Shown piece after piece: positions 1-7,261 of a stretch of 13,422 bases of DNA. The stretch is from Anaerolineales bacterium (GTDB lineage: Bacteria; Chloroflexota; Anaerolineae; Anaerolineales; DRMV01). The stretch covers positions 1-13,422 of the forward strand of contig JALSPT010000082.1 in assembly GCA_026985785.1 (NCBI GenBank). The letters are read 5' to 3'. The stretch's first letter is position 1; each line of letters opens with the position of its first letter. Below the pieces are notes generated by a model. The model saw only the letters and a program-made list of their open reading frames with translations. It was not told where the DNA came from and ran no database searches. The position numbers and the translations under genes were made by a program.

Positions 1-75
1 GGTTTTATTGTAGCCCAGAGAGGCAGAAAATGCAACTATCTTTGCATGTGCAAGAGGTGTGCCAGGGCGCGCGTA

Positions 76-2418
76 TCATACTTTCTCGCTTTCGTTTTTC
101 TCTTCTTGGGGGGAGACTTCGTCGAGAGGGAACGTTGCACCGCACGCGGTGCATTGCGCCGATGATTTGTTGGCGACGACCAGCAGCCCTCCGCATTGGG
201 GGCATGGGGTGGACAAGGGACGTTTCCACGAGGTGAAGTCACATTCGGGATAGTTGGCGCAGCCGTAGAAAATGCGCCCCCGCCGGGTGCGTCGTTCAAC
301 GATCTCGCCGCCGCATTTGGGGCATTTGACCCCGATTTTTTCCAACCACGGCTCGGTATAGCGGCATTTGGGGAAGTTGGCGCAACCGATGAATTTGCCA
401 TAGCGCCCCCATCGGATGACCAGTTCCCCCCCACATTGAGGGCACTTGCGCCCGATGGGTTCGGGTTCTTGTTTGATTTCGGGGATGGCTTTTTCGGCTT
501 TTTCAACGGCTCTCGAGAAGGGTAAATAGAATTCTCGCACCACTTCGACCCACGGCGTTTTGCCTGCTGCTACTTTGTCCAGGTCTTCCTCCATTTTAGC
601 GGTGAAGCCGGTGTTGATCACGTCGGGGAAGTGCTCCACCAGGAGGTCGTTGACCAGTTTGCCCGTCTGTGTGGGCACGAGGCGTTTGTTTTCGCGTTTG
701 ACGTAGCCGCGCTGCTGTAAGGTGCTCAGGATGGGCGCGTATGTGGAGGGGCGGCCAATGCCGTTTTCTTCCAGGGCGCGCACCAAGGTAGCCTCGGTGT
801 AGCGCGGCGGCGGCTGGGTGAAGTGTTGTTCGGGGGTGATTTTGACCAGCCGCAATGCTTGTCCTTCGGTAATGTCTTGCGGGATGGCCACGTTGCTTTC
901 TTCTTGCTTGTCCTCGTCGCGGGCCTCTTCGTAGAGCACCAGAAAGCCGGGAAAACGGACGGAGGAGCCCGAGGCCCGCAAGCGGTAGGTGTGTTTTTCT
1001 CCTTGGCCTGCGACCTGCACCGAGATGGTGTCGTACACGGCGGCTGCCATCTGCGAGGCCACGAACCGTTGCCAGATCAGGCGGTAGAGGCGGTATTGGT
1101 CCCGGCTGAGGTACGGTTTGACCTTTTCGGGGGTGCGCTCTACCGAAGTGGGGCGGATGGCTTCGTGGGCTTCTTGGGCGCGTTGGGCGCGGGTGCGGTA
1201 GAAGGGCGGCTTGGGGGGCACAAAGGTCTCACCAAAGCGCGCGGCAATGTAGGCGCGGGCCTCGTTTTGCGCCAGGGGCGAGACGTTGGTGGAGTCGGTG
1301 CGCATGTAGGTGATCAGGCCGGTGCGTCCCCCGTTGCCGACGTCGATGCCTTCGTAAAGTTGCTGGGCGAGGGCCATCGTGCGGCGGGCGGTGAAACCCA
1401 GCCGGCGGGAGGCCTCTTGCTGGAGCGTGCTGGTGGTAAACGGCGCTGCCGGGCGGCGTTTGCGTTGGCCGCGTTTGACCTTTGCAACGGTGTAAGTTGC
1501 GTGTTGCATGTCGGCGACCACGGCCTGCGTTTCGCTCTCGTTGGGTAAGGCGGGGTCCTTCCCGTCGATTTTGGTCAGCCGGGCGGAAAAGGTTTTCTTC
1601 AACCCTTCGGGTAGGAATTCGGCGTCGATCGTCCAGTATTCCTCCGGCGTGAAGTTTTCGATTTCACGCTCCCGCTCTACCACCATGCGCAGCGCCACCG
1701 ATTGTACGCGCCCGGCTGAGAGTCGGCTGCGCACTTTGCGCCACAAGATGGGGCTGAGGGTGTAGCCGACCAGCCGGTCGAGCACGCGGCGGGCTTGTTG
1801 GGCGTTCACCAGGTCCATGTTCAACCCGCGCGGGTGGGCAAAGGCTTCCTCGATGGCGGGCTTGGTGATTTCGTGGAATACCACCCGCTTGGTCCGCTCC
1901 GGTTCCATGCCGGTGGCCTCCATCAGGTGCCACGCAATGGCCTCGCCTTCGCGGTCGGGATCGGTGGCGAGGTAGATTTCCTCGGCTTTTTCGGCCAGCG
2001 TCTGGAGTTCTTTGACGACTTTGCGCTTTTCGTTGGGCACACGGTATTTGGGGCGGAAATCGTGCTCCACGTCAACCGAGAGTTGCGAACGCAACAGGTC
2101 GCGGACGTGCCCCACCGAGGCTTTGACCGTGTAGCCTTTCCCCAAGAAGCGCCCCACGGTGCGGGCTTTGGCCGGCGATTCCACGATGACAAGTTTGCCT
2201 TTGCGGCGGGTGGGGGCTTTGGTTTTCTTTTTGCGCTTGCGTTCGCTGGGAGGAGGGGGTTCCAGCCCTTCATGGGCGGGGGTGCGCCCCATGCGAAACA
2301 TTTTGGTGCCGCAGACGGGGCAAACGCCCTCGGTTGCCGGTGTGCCGCTGGCCGTGAATACCGGCTTGGGGTCTTTCATTTCTCGTTTGGTCTTGCATTT
2401 GACGCAGTAGGCTTCCAA
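76..2418 (-). CDS. topA: DNA topoisomerase I (type IA) with extra N-terminal zinc ribbon
   Basis: Type IA topoisomerase that relaxes negative supercoils by cutting one strand through a 5'-phosphotyrosine. Numbering is from the TTG at 2418 (780 aa). A four-cysteine ribbon (C5, C8, C33, C36; resembling the small DUF5679 family) is followed by a Lys/Pro-rich linker. The TOPRIM domain starts near residue 75 (KLVIVESPAKA) and carries the acidic DPDREGEAIAWHL motif near 153-165. The catalytic Tyr is about residue 371, in GLITYMRTDST. Three C-terminal Cys4 ribbons lie at about 659-685, 699-726 and 739-760. I chose the TTG because GGAGG (2424-2428) sits 5 nt before it and the protein then begins just before the ribbon, as free DUF5679 proteins do. 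An in-frame GTG at 2463 would add 15 residues but has only a poor ribosome site. The gene follows the PIN toxin gene at a 62-bp gap. The product is certain; the exact start is not. Confidence 0.95.
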   Translation of the reverse strand: MEAYCVKCKTKREMKDPKPVFTASGTPATEGVCPVCGTKMFRMGRTPAHEGLEPPPPSERKRKKKTKAPTRRKGKLVIVESPAKARTVGRFLGKGYTVKASVGHVRDLLRSQLSVDVEHDFRPKYRVPNEKRKVVKELQTLAEKAEEIYLATDPDREGEAIAWHLMEATGMEPERTKRVVFHEITKPAIEEAFAHPRGLNMDLVNAQQARRVLDRLVGYTLSPILWRKVRSRLSAGRVQSVALRMVVEREREIENFTPEEYWTIDAEFLPEGLKKTFSARLTKIDGKDPALPNESETQAVVADMQHATYTVAKVKRGQRKRRPAAPFTTSTLQQEASRRLGFTARRTMALAQQLYEGIDVGNGGRTGLITYMRTDSTNVSPLAQNEARAYIAARFGETFVPPKPPFYRTRAQRAQEAHEAIRPTSVERTPEKVKPYLSRDQYRLYRLIWQRFVASQMAAAVYDTISVQVAGQGEKHTYRLRASGSSVRFPGFLVLYEEARDEDKQEESNVAIPQDITEGQALRLVKITPEQHFTQPPPRYTEATLVRALEENGIGRPSTYAPILSTLQQRGYVKRENKRLVPTQTGKLVNDLLVEHFPDVINTGFTAKMEEDLDKVAAGKTPWVEVVREFYLPFSRAVEKAEKAIPEIKQEPEPIGRKCPQCGGELVIRWGRYGKFIGCANFPKCRYTEPWLEKIGVKCPKCGGEIVERRTRRGRIFYGCANYPECDFTSWKRPLSTPCPQCGGLLVVANKSSAQCTACGATFPLDEVSPQEEKNESEKV

Positions 2419-2423
2419 GATGG

Positions 2424-2428
2424 CCTCC
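2424..2428 (-). promoter_or_regulatory. Shine-Dalgarno site deciding the topA start
   Basis: On the minus strand this reads GGAGG, 5 nt before a TTG codon (2416-2418) in the topA frame. The upstream GTG at 2461-2463 has only a loose GGGGCAGA before it. The match supports a TTG start immediately ahead of the N-terminal zinc ribbon. Confidence 0.65.
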
Positions 2429-2480
2429 GTAAAAAGGCGTTGTACTGGTTTGCAGCCCAGCACTCTGCCCCGTGATGGCT

Positions 2481-2909
2481 TTAGGGCGCTTCTTTTTCCC
2501 AGGTGGCCAGAAAATGGCGCGGTGTCAAAATCTGCACGCCTCGAAAAGGGTGTAATGCCAGTAAGTCCTTGTCACCGCTGATAATGCAGGCTGCTTCGCC
2601 ACTGAGCGCCAACGCCAGGAATTTGTCGTCTCTGGGATCTCGGCAAACTGCCACACGATGGGTTACCTTGATCAATCGTCCGGCCTGGACAAAAGCCGTG
2701 AGGAACGCCGCCCGTTCTTTTTCGGTGACGTACTTTTGGAATTTTTCGCGCCGCAGCACGTCGTAAAGTTCGCTGATGGTCTCTGGAGAAATCAGGATTT
2801 CCCCAATGGCGTACGCGTGATCGAAGGCTCGCCGGGCGAGAGACTGCTTGAGCAGCAAAGCACTGATCACCACGTTGGTGTCGAGCACAAAACGCGGTTT
2901 AGCCTTCAT
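2481..2909 (-). CDS. PIN-domain ribonuclease toxin of a type II toxin-antitoxin pair
   Basis: A 142-aa single-domain PIN protein of the COG1569-like group ('putative toxin-antitoxin system toxin component, PIN family'). Such proteins are Mg-dependent RNases kept in check by the protein encoded just upstream. The expected acidic residues are visible: D10 in FVLDTNVVISALL, E47 in PETISELYDVL, D91 and D94/D95 in CRDPRDDKFLALAL, and D113/D115 in SGDKDLLAL. The length is normal and the active site looks intact, so this is probably a working enzyme. Its ATG lies inside the antitoxin gene (11-bp overlap), so translation is probably coupled and transcription probably starts at the antitoxin promoter. 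The RNA target cannot be told from sequence. Confidence 0.88.
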   Translation of the reverse strand: MKAKPRFVLDTNVVISALLLKQSLARRAFDHAYAIGEILISPETISELYDVLRREKFQKYVTEKERAAFLTAFVQAGRLIKVTHRVAVCRDPRDDKFLALALSGEAACIISGDKDLLALHPFRGVQILTPRHFLATWEKEAP

Positions 2910-3123
2910 CCAAAAGTGACTCCAGAAGTTCGGGCGTCAACCCACGTTCCTGTGCGCGCCGGGAGATTTCGTCCATGATTTCAGGCAACGGTTGCGAAGA
3001 CAAGAGGATTTCTCTCGCTTGCAGGCTCAACAACAACTGGATTTTTCGCCGAATCTCTGGAGAAGCCTGGGCGTACAACTCTGCGATCTCGGTATCGACC
3101 GGCACGGTGATCGTGGCAGGCAT
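2899..3123 (-). CDS. Antitoxin partner of the PIN toxin
   Basis: A 74-aa protein, first gene of the two-gene toxin-antitoxin operon. The N-terminal part (PATITVPVDTEIAELYAQA) resembles a short beta-strand plus helix DNA-binding or dimerisation module. The C-terminal half (EIMDEISRRAQERGLTPELL) is the acidic helical tail that in related cyanobacterial and chloroflexal antitoxins binds the PIN toxin; this resemblance is from memory, not from a search. The start at 3123 has GGAGG (3130-3134) 6 nt upstream. A reading frame 10 codons longer exists but would start upstream of the ribosome site and overlap the -10 box at 3143-3148. Autoregulation by the antitoxin alone or with the toxin is likely from the family, but no operator was identified. 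Confidence 0.75.
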   Translation of the reverse strand: MPATITVPVDTEIAELYAQASPEIRRKIQLLLSLQAREILLSSQPLPEIMDEISRRAQERGLTPELLESLLDEG

Positions 3124-3142
3124 TTCACACCTCCGCCATTTC

Positions 3143-3148
3143 ATTATA
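3143..3148 (-). promoter_or_regulatory. -10 box of the antitoxin-toxin operon
   Basis: Reads TATAAT on the minus strand, just beyond the manC stop codon (3154-3156). Transcription starting about 7 nt downstream would give a leader of only about 13 nt that still contains the GGAGG ribosome site. No convincing -35 box is seen. The pair can therefore be transcribed apart from manC. Confidence 0.5.
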
Positions 3149-3153
3149 CTCAA

Positions 3154-4251
3154 TTACAAGTAGGCTTCTCGGCCTTCGTCCTGCAACCGTTTCACGATTT
3201 CCTTCACCCGCTGCGCCTGGTCGCGTGAGCATACCAGCAGCGCGTCCTCGGTGTCCACGACCACCACGTTTTCCACGCCTAAAACGGCCACCAGTTTTTG
3301 CAGCCGCCCGTTTTGCACGAACACCAGGTTGTCGCGCGCGTCGATGCTGATATGCTGCCCGCCGCGCAGGATGTTGCCGTCCTCATCCGTTGGCAAGACG
3401 TCGAACAACGCCTCCCAACTCCCGACGTCGCTCCATCCCAAGCCCTGGGCGGGGATGACGGCCACTTTTTCTGCGCCTTCCATCACGCCGTAGTCCACGG
3501 TTTCCGTCTGCAACCCAGGCCATACCTCCTCGATCACGGCCTGGCGTTGCGGCGTGTCCCAGGCGGCATCGATGCGTTCCAGCGCGGCGTGCAGGTCGGG
3601 CATCTGGCGGCGGATTTCGGCCAAAATGACGTCCACCCGCCAGACGAACATCCCCGAGTTCCACGAATGCCCACCCGCGGCCAGCATCTTTCGGGCGGTC
3701 ACCGGGTCGGGCTTTTCTTTGAAACGCCGCACATGGTAAGCCTTCATGTCAGCATACACCCCCAAAGGCTCTCCGCGCTGGATATAGCCGTAGCCGGTCG
3801 CGGGGTAGGTGGGTTTGATGCCCAGCGTGACCAAAAAGCCTTCCTGAGCCACCAGATAGGCCGCCTCGAGCAGGCGGTGAAAGAGGCGCGTATGCCGGAT
3901 GAAATGGTCAGAGGGCAATACCGCCATCACCGCGTGAGGGTCGCGGTGTTTCAGGGCAATGGCGGCCAGCCCTACTACCGAGGCGGTGCCGCGCGGCGCG
4001 GGTTCGGGCAGGTAGTTCTCTGCCGGAATGGCAGGCGCTTGTTGCTTGATTTGCCGGACTTGCTCTTCGACCGTCACCACCCAGACACGTGCTGTGGGAA
4101 ACATGCCTTGCAGTCGCGCCACCGTGCTTTGGAACAGGGTGGACGACTCCAGCAAAGCGAGCAGATGTTTGGGGTGTCGACGGCGGGAAAGCGGCCACAA
4201 GCGGGTGCCGCTACCGCCTGCCATGATGACAGCGTGGTAATGGGGAAACAT
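3154..4251 (-). CDS. manC: Mannose-1-phosphate guanylyltransferase
   Basis: Makes GDP-mannose from GTP and mannose-1-phosphate for surface glycans. The 365-aa protein is the stand-alone nucleotidyltransferase form, without the C-terminal cupin isomerase domain of bifunctional ManC/AlgA. Visible motifs are the nucleotide-binding GGSGTRLWP (12-20) with the PK at 27-28, the metal-site LPSDH (112-116), GYGYI (153-157), FKEKP (177-181), WNSGMFVW (197-204), DYGVMEGA (253-260) and GWSDVGSW (272-279). These are the standard family signatures. A GGGAG (4259-4263) lies 7 nt before the ATG. It is probably transcribed from the -10 at 4376-4381 with a leader of about 118 nt. No other sugar-nucleotide gene is nearby, so the glycan it serves is unknown. 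Confidence 0.93.
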   Translation of the reverse strand: MFPHYHAVIMAGGSGTRLWPLSRRRHPKHLLALLESSTLFQSTVARLQGMFPTARVWVVTVEEQVRQIKQQAPAIPAENYLPEPAPRGTASVVGLAAIALKHRDPHAVMAVLPSDHFIRHTRLFHRLLEAAYLVAQEGFLVTLGIKPTYPATGYGYIQRGEPLGVYADMKAYHVRRFKEKPDPVTARKMLAAGGHSWNSGMFVWRVDVILAEIRRQMPDLHAALERIDAAWDTPQRQAVIEEVWPGLQTETVDYGVMEGAEKVAVIPAQGLGWSDVGSWEALFDVLPTDEDGNILRGGQHISIDARDNLVFVQNGRLQKLVAVLGVENVVVVDTEDALLVCSRDQAQRVKEIVKRLQDEGREAYL

Positions 4252-4375
4252 GCCTGCACTCCCTTTTCCCCGCCAGTTGGGGGGGGAAGTTTGGTGTTTT
4301 TTGCTCGGCCAGAGAGGGCTTTCAGCAAAATCCGCCCGCTATTGTACCAGCACCTTCCATCTTAAAAGCGCCCCA

Positions 4376-4381
4376 ATTATA
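4376..4381 (-). promoter_or_regulatory. Extended -10 promoter element of manC
   Basis: The minus strand reads TGCTATAAT, an extended -10 (TGN before the hexamer). No -35 hexamer is visible; the region where it would lie is the tRNA terminator. The 13 bases GGCGTGCTATAAT are identical to the -10 region before the acyl-CoA dehydrogenase gene (8151-8163). Confidence 0.6.
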
Positions 4382-4391
4382 GCACGCCAAC

Positions 4392-4416
4392 AAAAAAGCC
4401 CCGCGTGGGGCTTTTT
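4392..4416 (-). terminator. Rho-independent terminator after tRNA-Thr
   Basis: On the minus strand a 10-bp perfect stem (AAAAAGCCCC / GGGGCTTTTT) with an ACGC loop ends in six T. It starts 4 nt past the 3' end of the tRNA. The flanking A and T runs make it potentially bidirectional. It should insulate manC from tRNA transcription. Confidence 0.9.
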
Positions 4417-4420
4417 CGAG

Positions 4421-4493
4421 AGCCACCGACGGGACTTGAACCCGTGACCGTCCGCTTACGAGGCGGATGCTCTTCCGACTGAGCTACGGTGGC
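4421..4493 (-). tRNA. tRNA-Thr, anticodon CGT
   Basis: On the minus strand the 73 nt fold as a complete cloverleaf. The acceptor is GCCACCG/CGGTGGC with discriminator T, the D stem GCTC/GAGC, the anticodon stem TCCGC/GCGGA with loop CTCGTAA, the variable loop 5 nt, and the T arm ACGGG-TTCAAGT-CCCGT. Loop positions 34-36 are CGT, which reads ACG (Thr). CCA is not encoded. Every stem is fully paired, so the gene looks functional. It has its own -10 box and terminator and is a single-gene unit. Confidence 0.97.
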
Positions 4494-4504
4494 TTGCGGC
4501 GCAG

Positions 4505-4510
4505 ATTATA
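4505..4510 (-). promoter_or_regulatory. -10 box of the tRNA-Thr gene
   Basis: The minus strand reads CTGGTATAATCT, a TATAAT with the TGN extension. It is 11 nt before the mature tRNA 5' end, so the leader would be about 5 nt. No good -35 hexamer is seen. It fires away from the dprA promoter 50 bp to the right. Confidence 0.6.
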
Positions 4511-4556
4511 CCAGATTCCCGGCCTTTTTCGTGAGAAAATCGGCGCTATTTTGCGC

Positions 4557-4586
4557 TTGACGCCTTTTTTACCGCTGTGGTATGCT
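4557..4586 (+). promoter_or_regulatory. Sigma-70-type promoter of dprA
   Basis: TTGACG (4557-4562), an 18-bp spacer and TATGCT (4581-4586), with TGG directly before the -10 hexamer. The predicted start is near 4593, about 38 nt before the dprA ATG. This is the only promoter in the window with a clear -35 box. Confidence 0.6.
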
Positions 4587-4630
4587 GACTGCATCACCGG
4601 TGGGACGGCAACCTTGGGGAGCAGTATCGT

Positions 4631-5719
4631 ATGGAATTGGAAGAACGCCTGGCGTGGGTGGGGTTGAGCATGGTCAAGGGCATTGGGCCGGCGCGCTTTC
4701 GCCGCTTGGTGGCGCACTTTGGCAGCGCGCAGGCGGCCTGGCAGGCTTCGCGCGGGGCGCTCTTGGCGGCCAGATTGCCGGAAGGTGTGGCCGATGCTCT
4801 GCTGGGCCTGCGCTCTCGCTTGAATTTGCGCCTTTTGTGGGAGCAATGGCAGCAACAGGGCATTGCGGTGTTGACCTGGGAAGATGGGGAGTATCCCCAG
4901 CGCCTGAAGCGCATCGATAGCCCGCCGCCGGTGCTGTACGTGCGCGGTAGGCTCCAGGATGGTGACGATTGGGCGGTGGCGGTGGTGGGCACGCGTAAGA
5001 TGAGCGCCTATGGACGGCGGGTGGCGGAAGACGTGGCTGCTGTGTTGGCGCGGCATGGCGTAACGGTGGTCAGTGGCTTGGCGCGAGGGGTAGATGCAAC
5101 CGCGCACCGGGCGGCTTTGCGAGGCGGTGGGCGCACGCTGGCGGTGTTGGGCAGTGGTGTGGATGTCATCTACCCGCCAGAACATCGCCGCCTGGCTGCC
5201 GAAATTGCCAACCAGGGGGCGTTGTTGAGCGAATTCCCGCCGGGCAGCAAACCCGAGGCGGGAAATTTTCCCCAGCGGAACCGCATCATCGCCGGGCTGA
5301 GCCTGGCCGTGGTGGTGGTGGAGGCGGGGCGAAAAAGCGGCGCACTCATCACTGCTTCGTTTGCTGCCGATCAGGGCCGGGATGTTTTCGCCGTGCCGGG
5401 CAATATCTATGCCGGGGGCTGTGAAGGCACCAATTGGTTGCTGAGCCAGGGGGCTGCGCCTCTGACCCGGCCAGAAGATGTTTTGGATGCCTTGGACGTC
5501 ACCCTTTTGACGCGCCAGCGCGAAGCCCGCCGCACCCTCCCCGCGGACGCCACCGAGCGCCGTTTGCTCGACCTGCTGGGCGAAGAGCCGCTCCATCTCG
5601 ACGAAATCAGCGCCCGCAGCGGCCTGCCGGTGGCCCAGGTGACGGCGACTTTGACCTTGATGGAACTCAAGGGCTTGGTGCGGCAGGTGGGGGGGATGCA
5701 GTACGTTGTCGCCAAATGA
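4631..5719 (+). CDS. dprA: DNA-processing protein DprA (Smf)
   Basis: Binds incoming single-stranded DNA and loads RecA during natural transformation. The 362-aa protein has the full three-part layout. A helix-hairpin-helix-like N-terminus covers about 10-60 (VKGIGPARFRRLV). The Rossmann core at about 85-290 carries GTRKMS (120-125), SGLARGVDATAH (148-159), GSGVDVIYP (174-182), FPQRNRIIAG (213-222), EAGRKSGALITA (231-242) and VPGN (255-258). A winged-helix C-terminus at about 305-362 (LHLDEISARSGLPVAQV) is typical of long DprA forms. The start has GGGGA (4616-4620) 10 nt upstream. In many bacteria dprA lies next to topA; here they are on opposite strands with manC, the toxin pair and the tRNA between. 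DprA is also found in species not known to be transformable, so competence cannot be assumed. Confidence 0.96.
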   Translation: MELEERLAWVGLSMVKGIGPARFRRLVAHFGSAQAAWQASRGALLAARLPEGVADALLGLRSRLNLRLLWEQWQQQGIAVLTWEDGEYPQRLKRIDSPPPVLYVRGRLQDGDDWAVAVVGTRKMSAYGRRVAEDVAAVLARHGVTVVSGLARGVDATAHRAALRGGGRTLAVLGSGVDVIYPPEHRRLAAEIANQGALLSEFPPGSKPEAGNFPQRNRIIAGLSLAVVVVEAGRKSGALITASFAADQGRDVFAVPGNIYAGGCEGTNWLLSQGAAPLTRPEDVLDALDVTLLTRQREARRTLPADATERRLLDLLGEEPLHLDEISARSGLPVAQVTATLTLMELKGLVRQVGGMQYVVAK

Positions 5720-5740
5720 GCGTCGCAGGCGCGGGCGCGG

Positions 5741-5746
5741 TATAAT
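5741..5746 (+). promoter_or_regulatory. -10 box of the aldolase-like gene
   Basis: GGTATAATCG lies 22 bp after the dprA stop and about 45 bp before the aldolase ATG. It has no TGN extension, and no -35 hexamer is visible at 16-18 bp. The predicted leader is about 38 nt and includes the TAGGAGG ribosome site at 5775-5781. Confidence 0.55.
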
Positions 5747-5790
5747 CGCCTCATCACGTCGTGCATTTTTGCTTTAGGAGGATTTCTTCA

Positions 5791-7206
5791 ATGACTGCTT
5801 TGGAAAACTTGTTGGCTGGTTTGGATGGGGCTTTGCGTGTCGAAGGGGGCACGGTGCGGGTGGAGGATGAGCAGGCGCTCAAACGTCATTTGCCTCGCCT
5901 CTCTGAAATAGCCGCGGTTGGAGCGCAGCCAGATCGGGCGCTGGTGCATTTCCTTATCCGCGGCGCGGCGCTCGACCTGGGCATTGTGCCCTCTTCGATC
6001 AACGACCTTTACCTGGCGCGTGGGCGCGGCGAAGTGGCGCCGACGTTTACCGTGCCTGCGATGAACCTCCGGGTGCTGCCCTTCCTTGCCGCCCGGGCTG
6101 TGTTCAAAAATGCGCTGGCCATCGACGCGGGGGCGTTCATCTTCGAAATTGCCCGCTCGGAGATCGGCTACACCGATCAGCGCCCGGCGGAGTACATGGC
6201 GCAGATCCTGGCTGCTGCCATTGCCGAGGGTTTCCGGGGGCCGGTGTTCGTCCAGGGCGACCATTTTCAGATTTCGCCCTCGCGTTTTGCCGAAAACCCC
6301 GACGCCGAAGTGCAGGCGGTGCGCGACCTGAGCCTCGAGGCCGTGCGCGCCGGGTTTTACAACATTGACGTCGATACTTCCACCCTGGTCGATCTCTCCA
6401 AGCCCACCATTCCCGAGCAACAGGAGCTGAATTACAAACTTTCGGCGGAACTGACGGCTTATCTTCGTCAGATTCAGCCTGAGGGCATCACCATCTCGGT
6501 GGGAGGCGAAATCGGCGAAGTAGGAGGGCACAACTCCACCGAGCCAGAACTACGAGCGTACATGGATGGTTACAATGCCCACCTGGCCGAAATCGCCCCT
6601 GGCGCAGTGGGGCTGAGCAAGATCAGCATCCAGACTGGTACCTCGCACGGCGGCGTGGTGCTGCCGGATGGCACGATAGCCAAGGTGAAGGTGGACTTCG
6701 AGACCCTCAAACACCTTAGCCGGGTGGCGCGCGAAGTGTATGGGATGGCCGGCGCGGTGCAGCACGGCGCTTCCACCTTGCCGGAGGATGCGTTCAGCAA
6801 GTTCCCCGAGGCCGAGGCGTGTGAGATCCACTTGGCCACCAACTTTATGAACATCCTGTATAACCACATGCCCACCGATTTGCTGGAAGCGGTGTACGCC
6901 TACTTGCGGGAGCACCACGCCCACGAGCGTAAGCCCGGTATGACCGACGAGCAGTTCTACTACAAGACCCGCAAGCGGGCGCTCAAGCCGTTCAAGAAGC
7001 AGATTTGGGCGCTTCCTGACGAGGTCAAAGAGGCAGTGTTCCACGATTGGGACGCGCAGTTCCGGCGCTTGTTCCGCCAGTTGAACATCGGGGGAACGAA
7101 AGCGGTTGTTGAGCGCACGATCACACGGGTAAGCGTTCAACCGCGGTTGGAAGATTATCTTGCAGCCGAAGGTGTGGCCGAAGACGTGGCCGACCTGGCT
7201 GATTGA
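5791..7206 (+). CDS. Class II fructose-bisphosphate aldolase family protein, long form
   Basis: Zn-dependent TIM-barrel aldolase family, expected to cleave or form ketose-bisphosphates such as fructose-1,6-bisphosphate. The 471-aa product is much longer than common class II aldolases (about 285-360 aa): the barrel seems to begin near residue 85 and about 100 extra residues follow it. The family zinc and catalytic residues have counterparts: D157-H158 in VQGDHFQ, E240/E243 in GGEIGEVGG, H286 in GTSHGG, H325 in VQHGAST, and the IHLATNFMN strand (346-354) that ends the phosphate site. The start at 5791 is set by TAGGAGG (5775-5781), 9 nt upstream. It is a single-gene unit with its own promoter and terminator. 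Substrate is not certain; tagatose-bisphosphate or an unusual ketose is possible. Confidence 0.85.
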   Translation: MTALENLLAGLDGALRVEGGTVRVEDEQALKRHLPRLSEIAAVGAQPDRALVHFLIRGAALDLGIVPSSINDLYLARGRGEVAPTFTVPAMNLRVLPFLAARAVFKNALAIDAGAFIFEIARSEIGYTDQRPAEYMAQILAAAIAEGFRGPVFVQGDHFQISPSRFAENPDAEVQAVRDLSLEAVRAGFYNIDVDTSTLVDLSKPTIPEQQELNYKLSAELTAYLRQIQPEGITISVGGEIGEVGGHNSTEPELRAYMDGYNAHLAEIAPGAVGLSKISIQTGTSHGGVVLPDGTIAKVKVDFETLKHLSRVAREVYGMAGAVQHGASTLPEDAFSKFPEAEACEIHLATNFMNILYNHMPTDLLEAVYAYLREHHAHERKPGMTDEQFYYKTRKRALKPFKKQIWALPDEVKEAVFHDWDAQFRRLFRQLNIGGTKAVVERTITRVSVQPRLEDYLAAEGVAEDVADLAD

Positions 7207-7212
7207 AAGATG

Positions 7213-7249
7213 GCCACGGGGTGCGCACCTGACGTGCCCCGTGGCTTTT
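7213..7249 (+). terminator. Hairpin terminator after the aldolase gene
   Basis: A 9-bp perfect stem GCCACGGGG (7213-7221) / CCCCGTGGC (7237-7245), a 15-nt loop and TTTT. It begins 7 nt after the aldolase stop. The T run is short, so read-through into the next gene, which starts only 12 nt further on, is plausible. Confidence 0.7.
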
Positions 7250-7261
7250 CCCGAGGCGTGT

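Noticed and set aside
35..60. A TTGCATGTGCAA palindrome (41-52) downstream of topA as a possible terminator.
   Set aside because: The stem is only 5 bp and AT-rich, and no T run follows on the topA strand. Bases 1-75 hold no supported feature.
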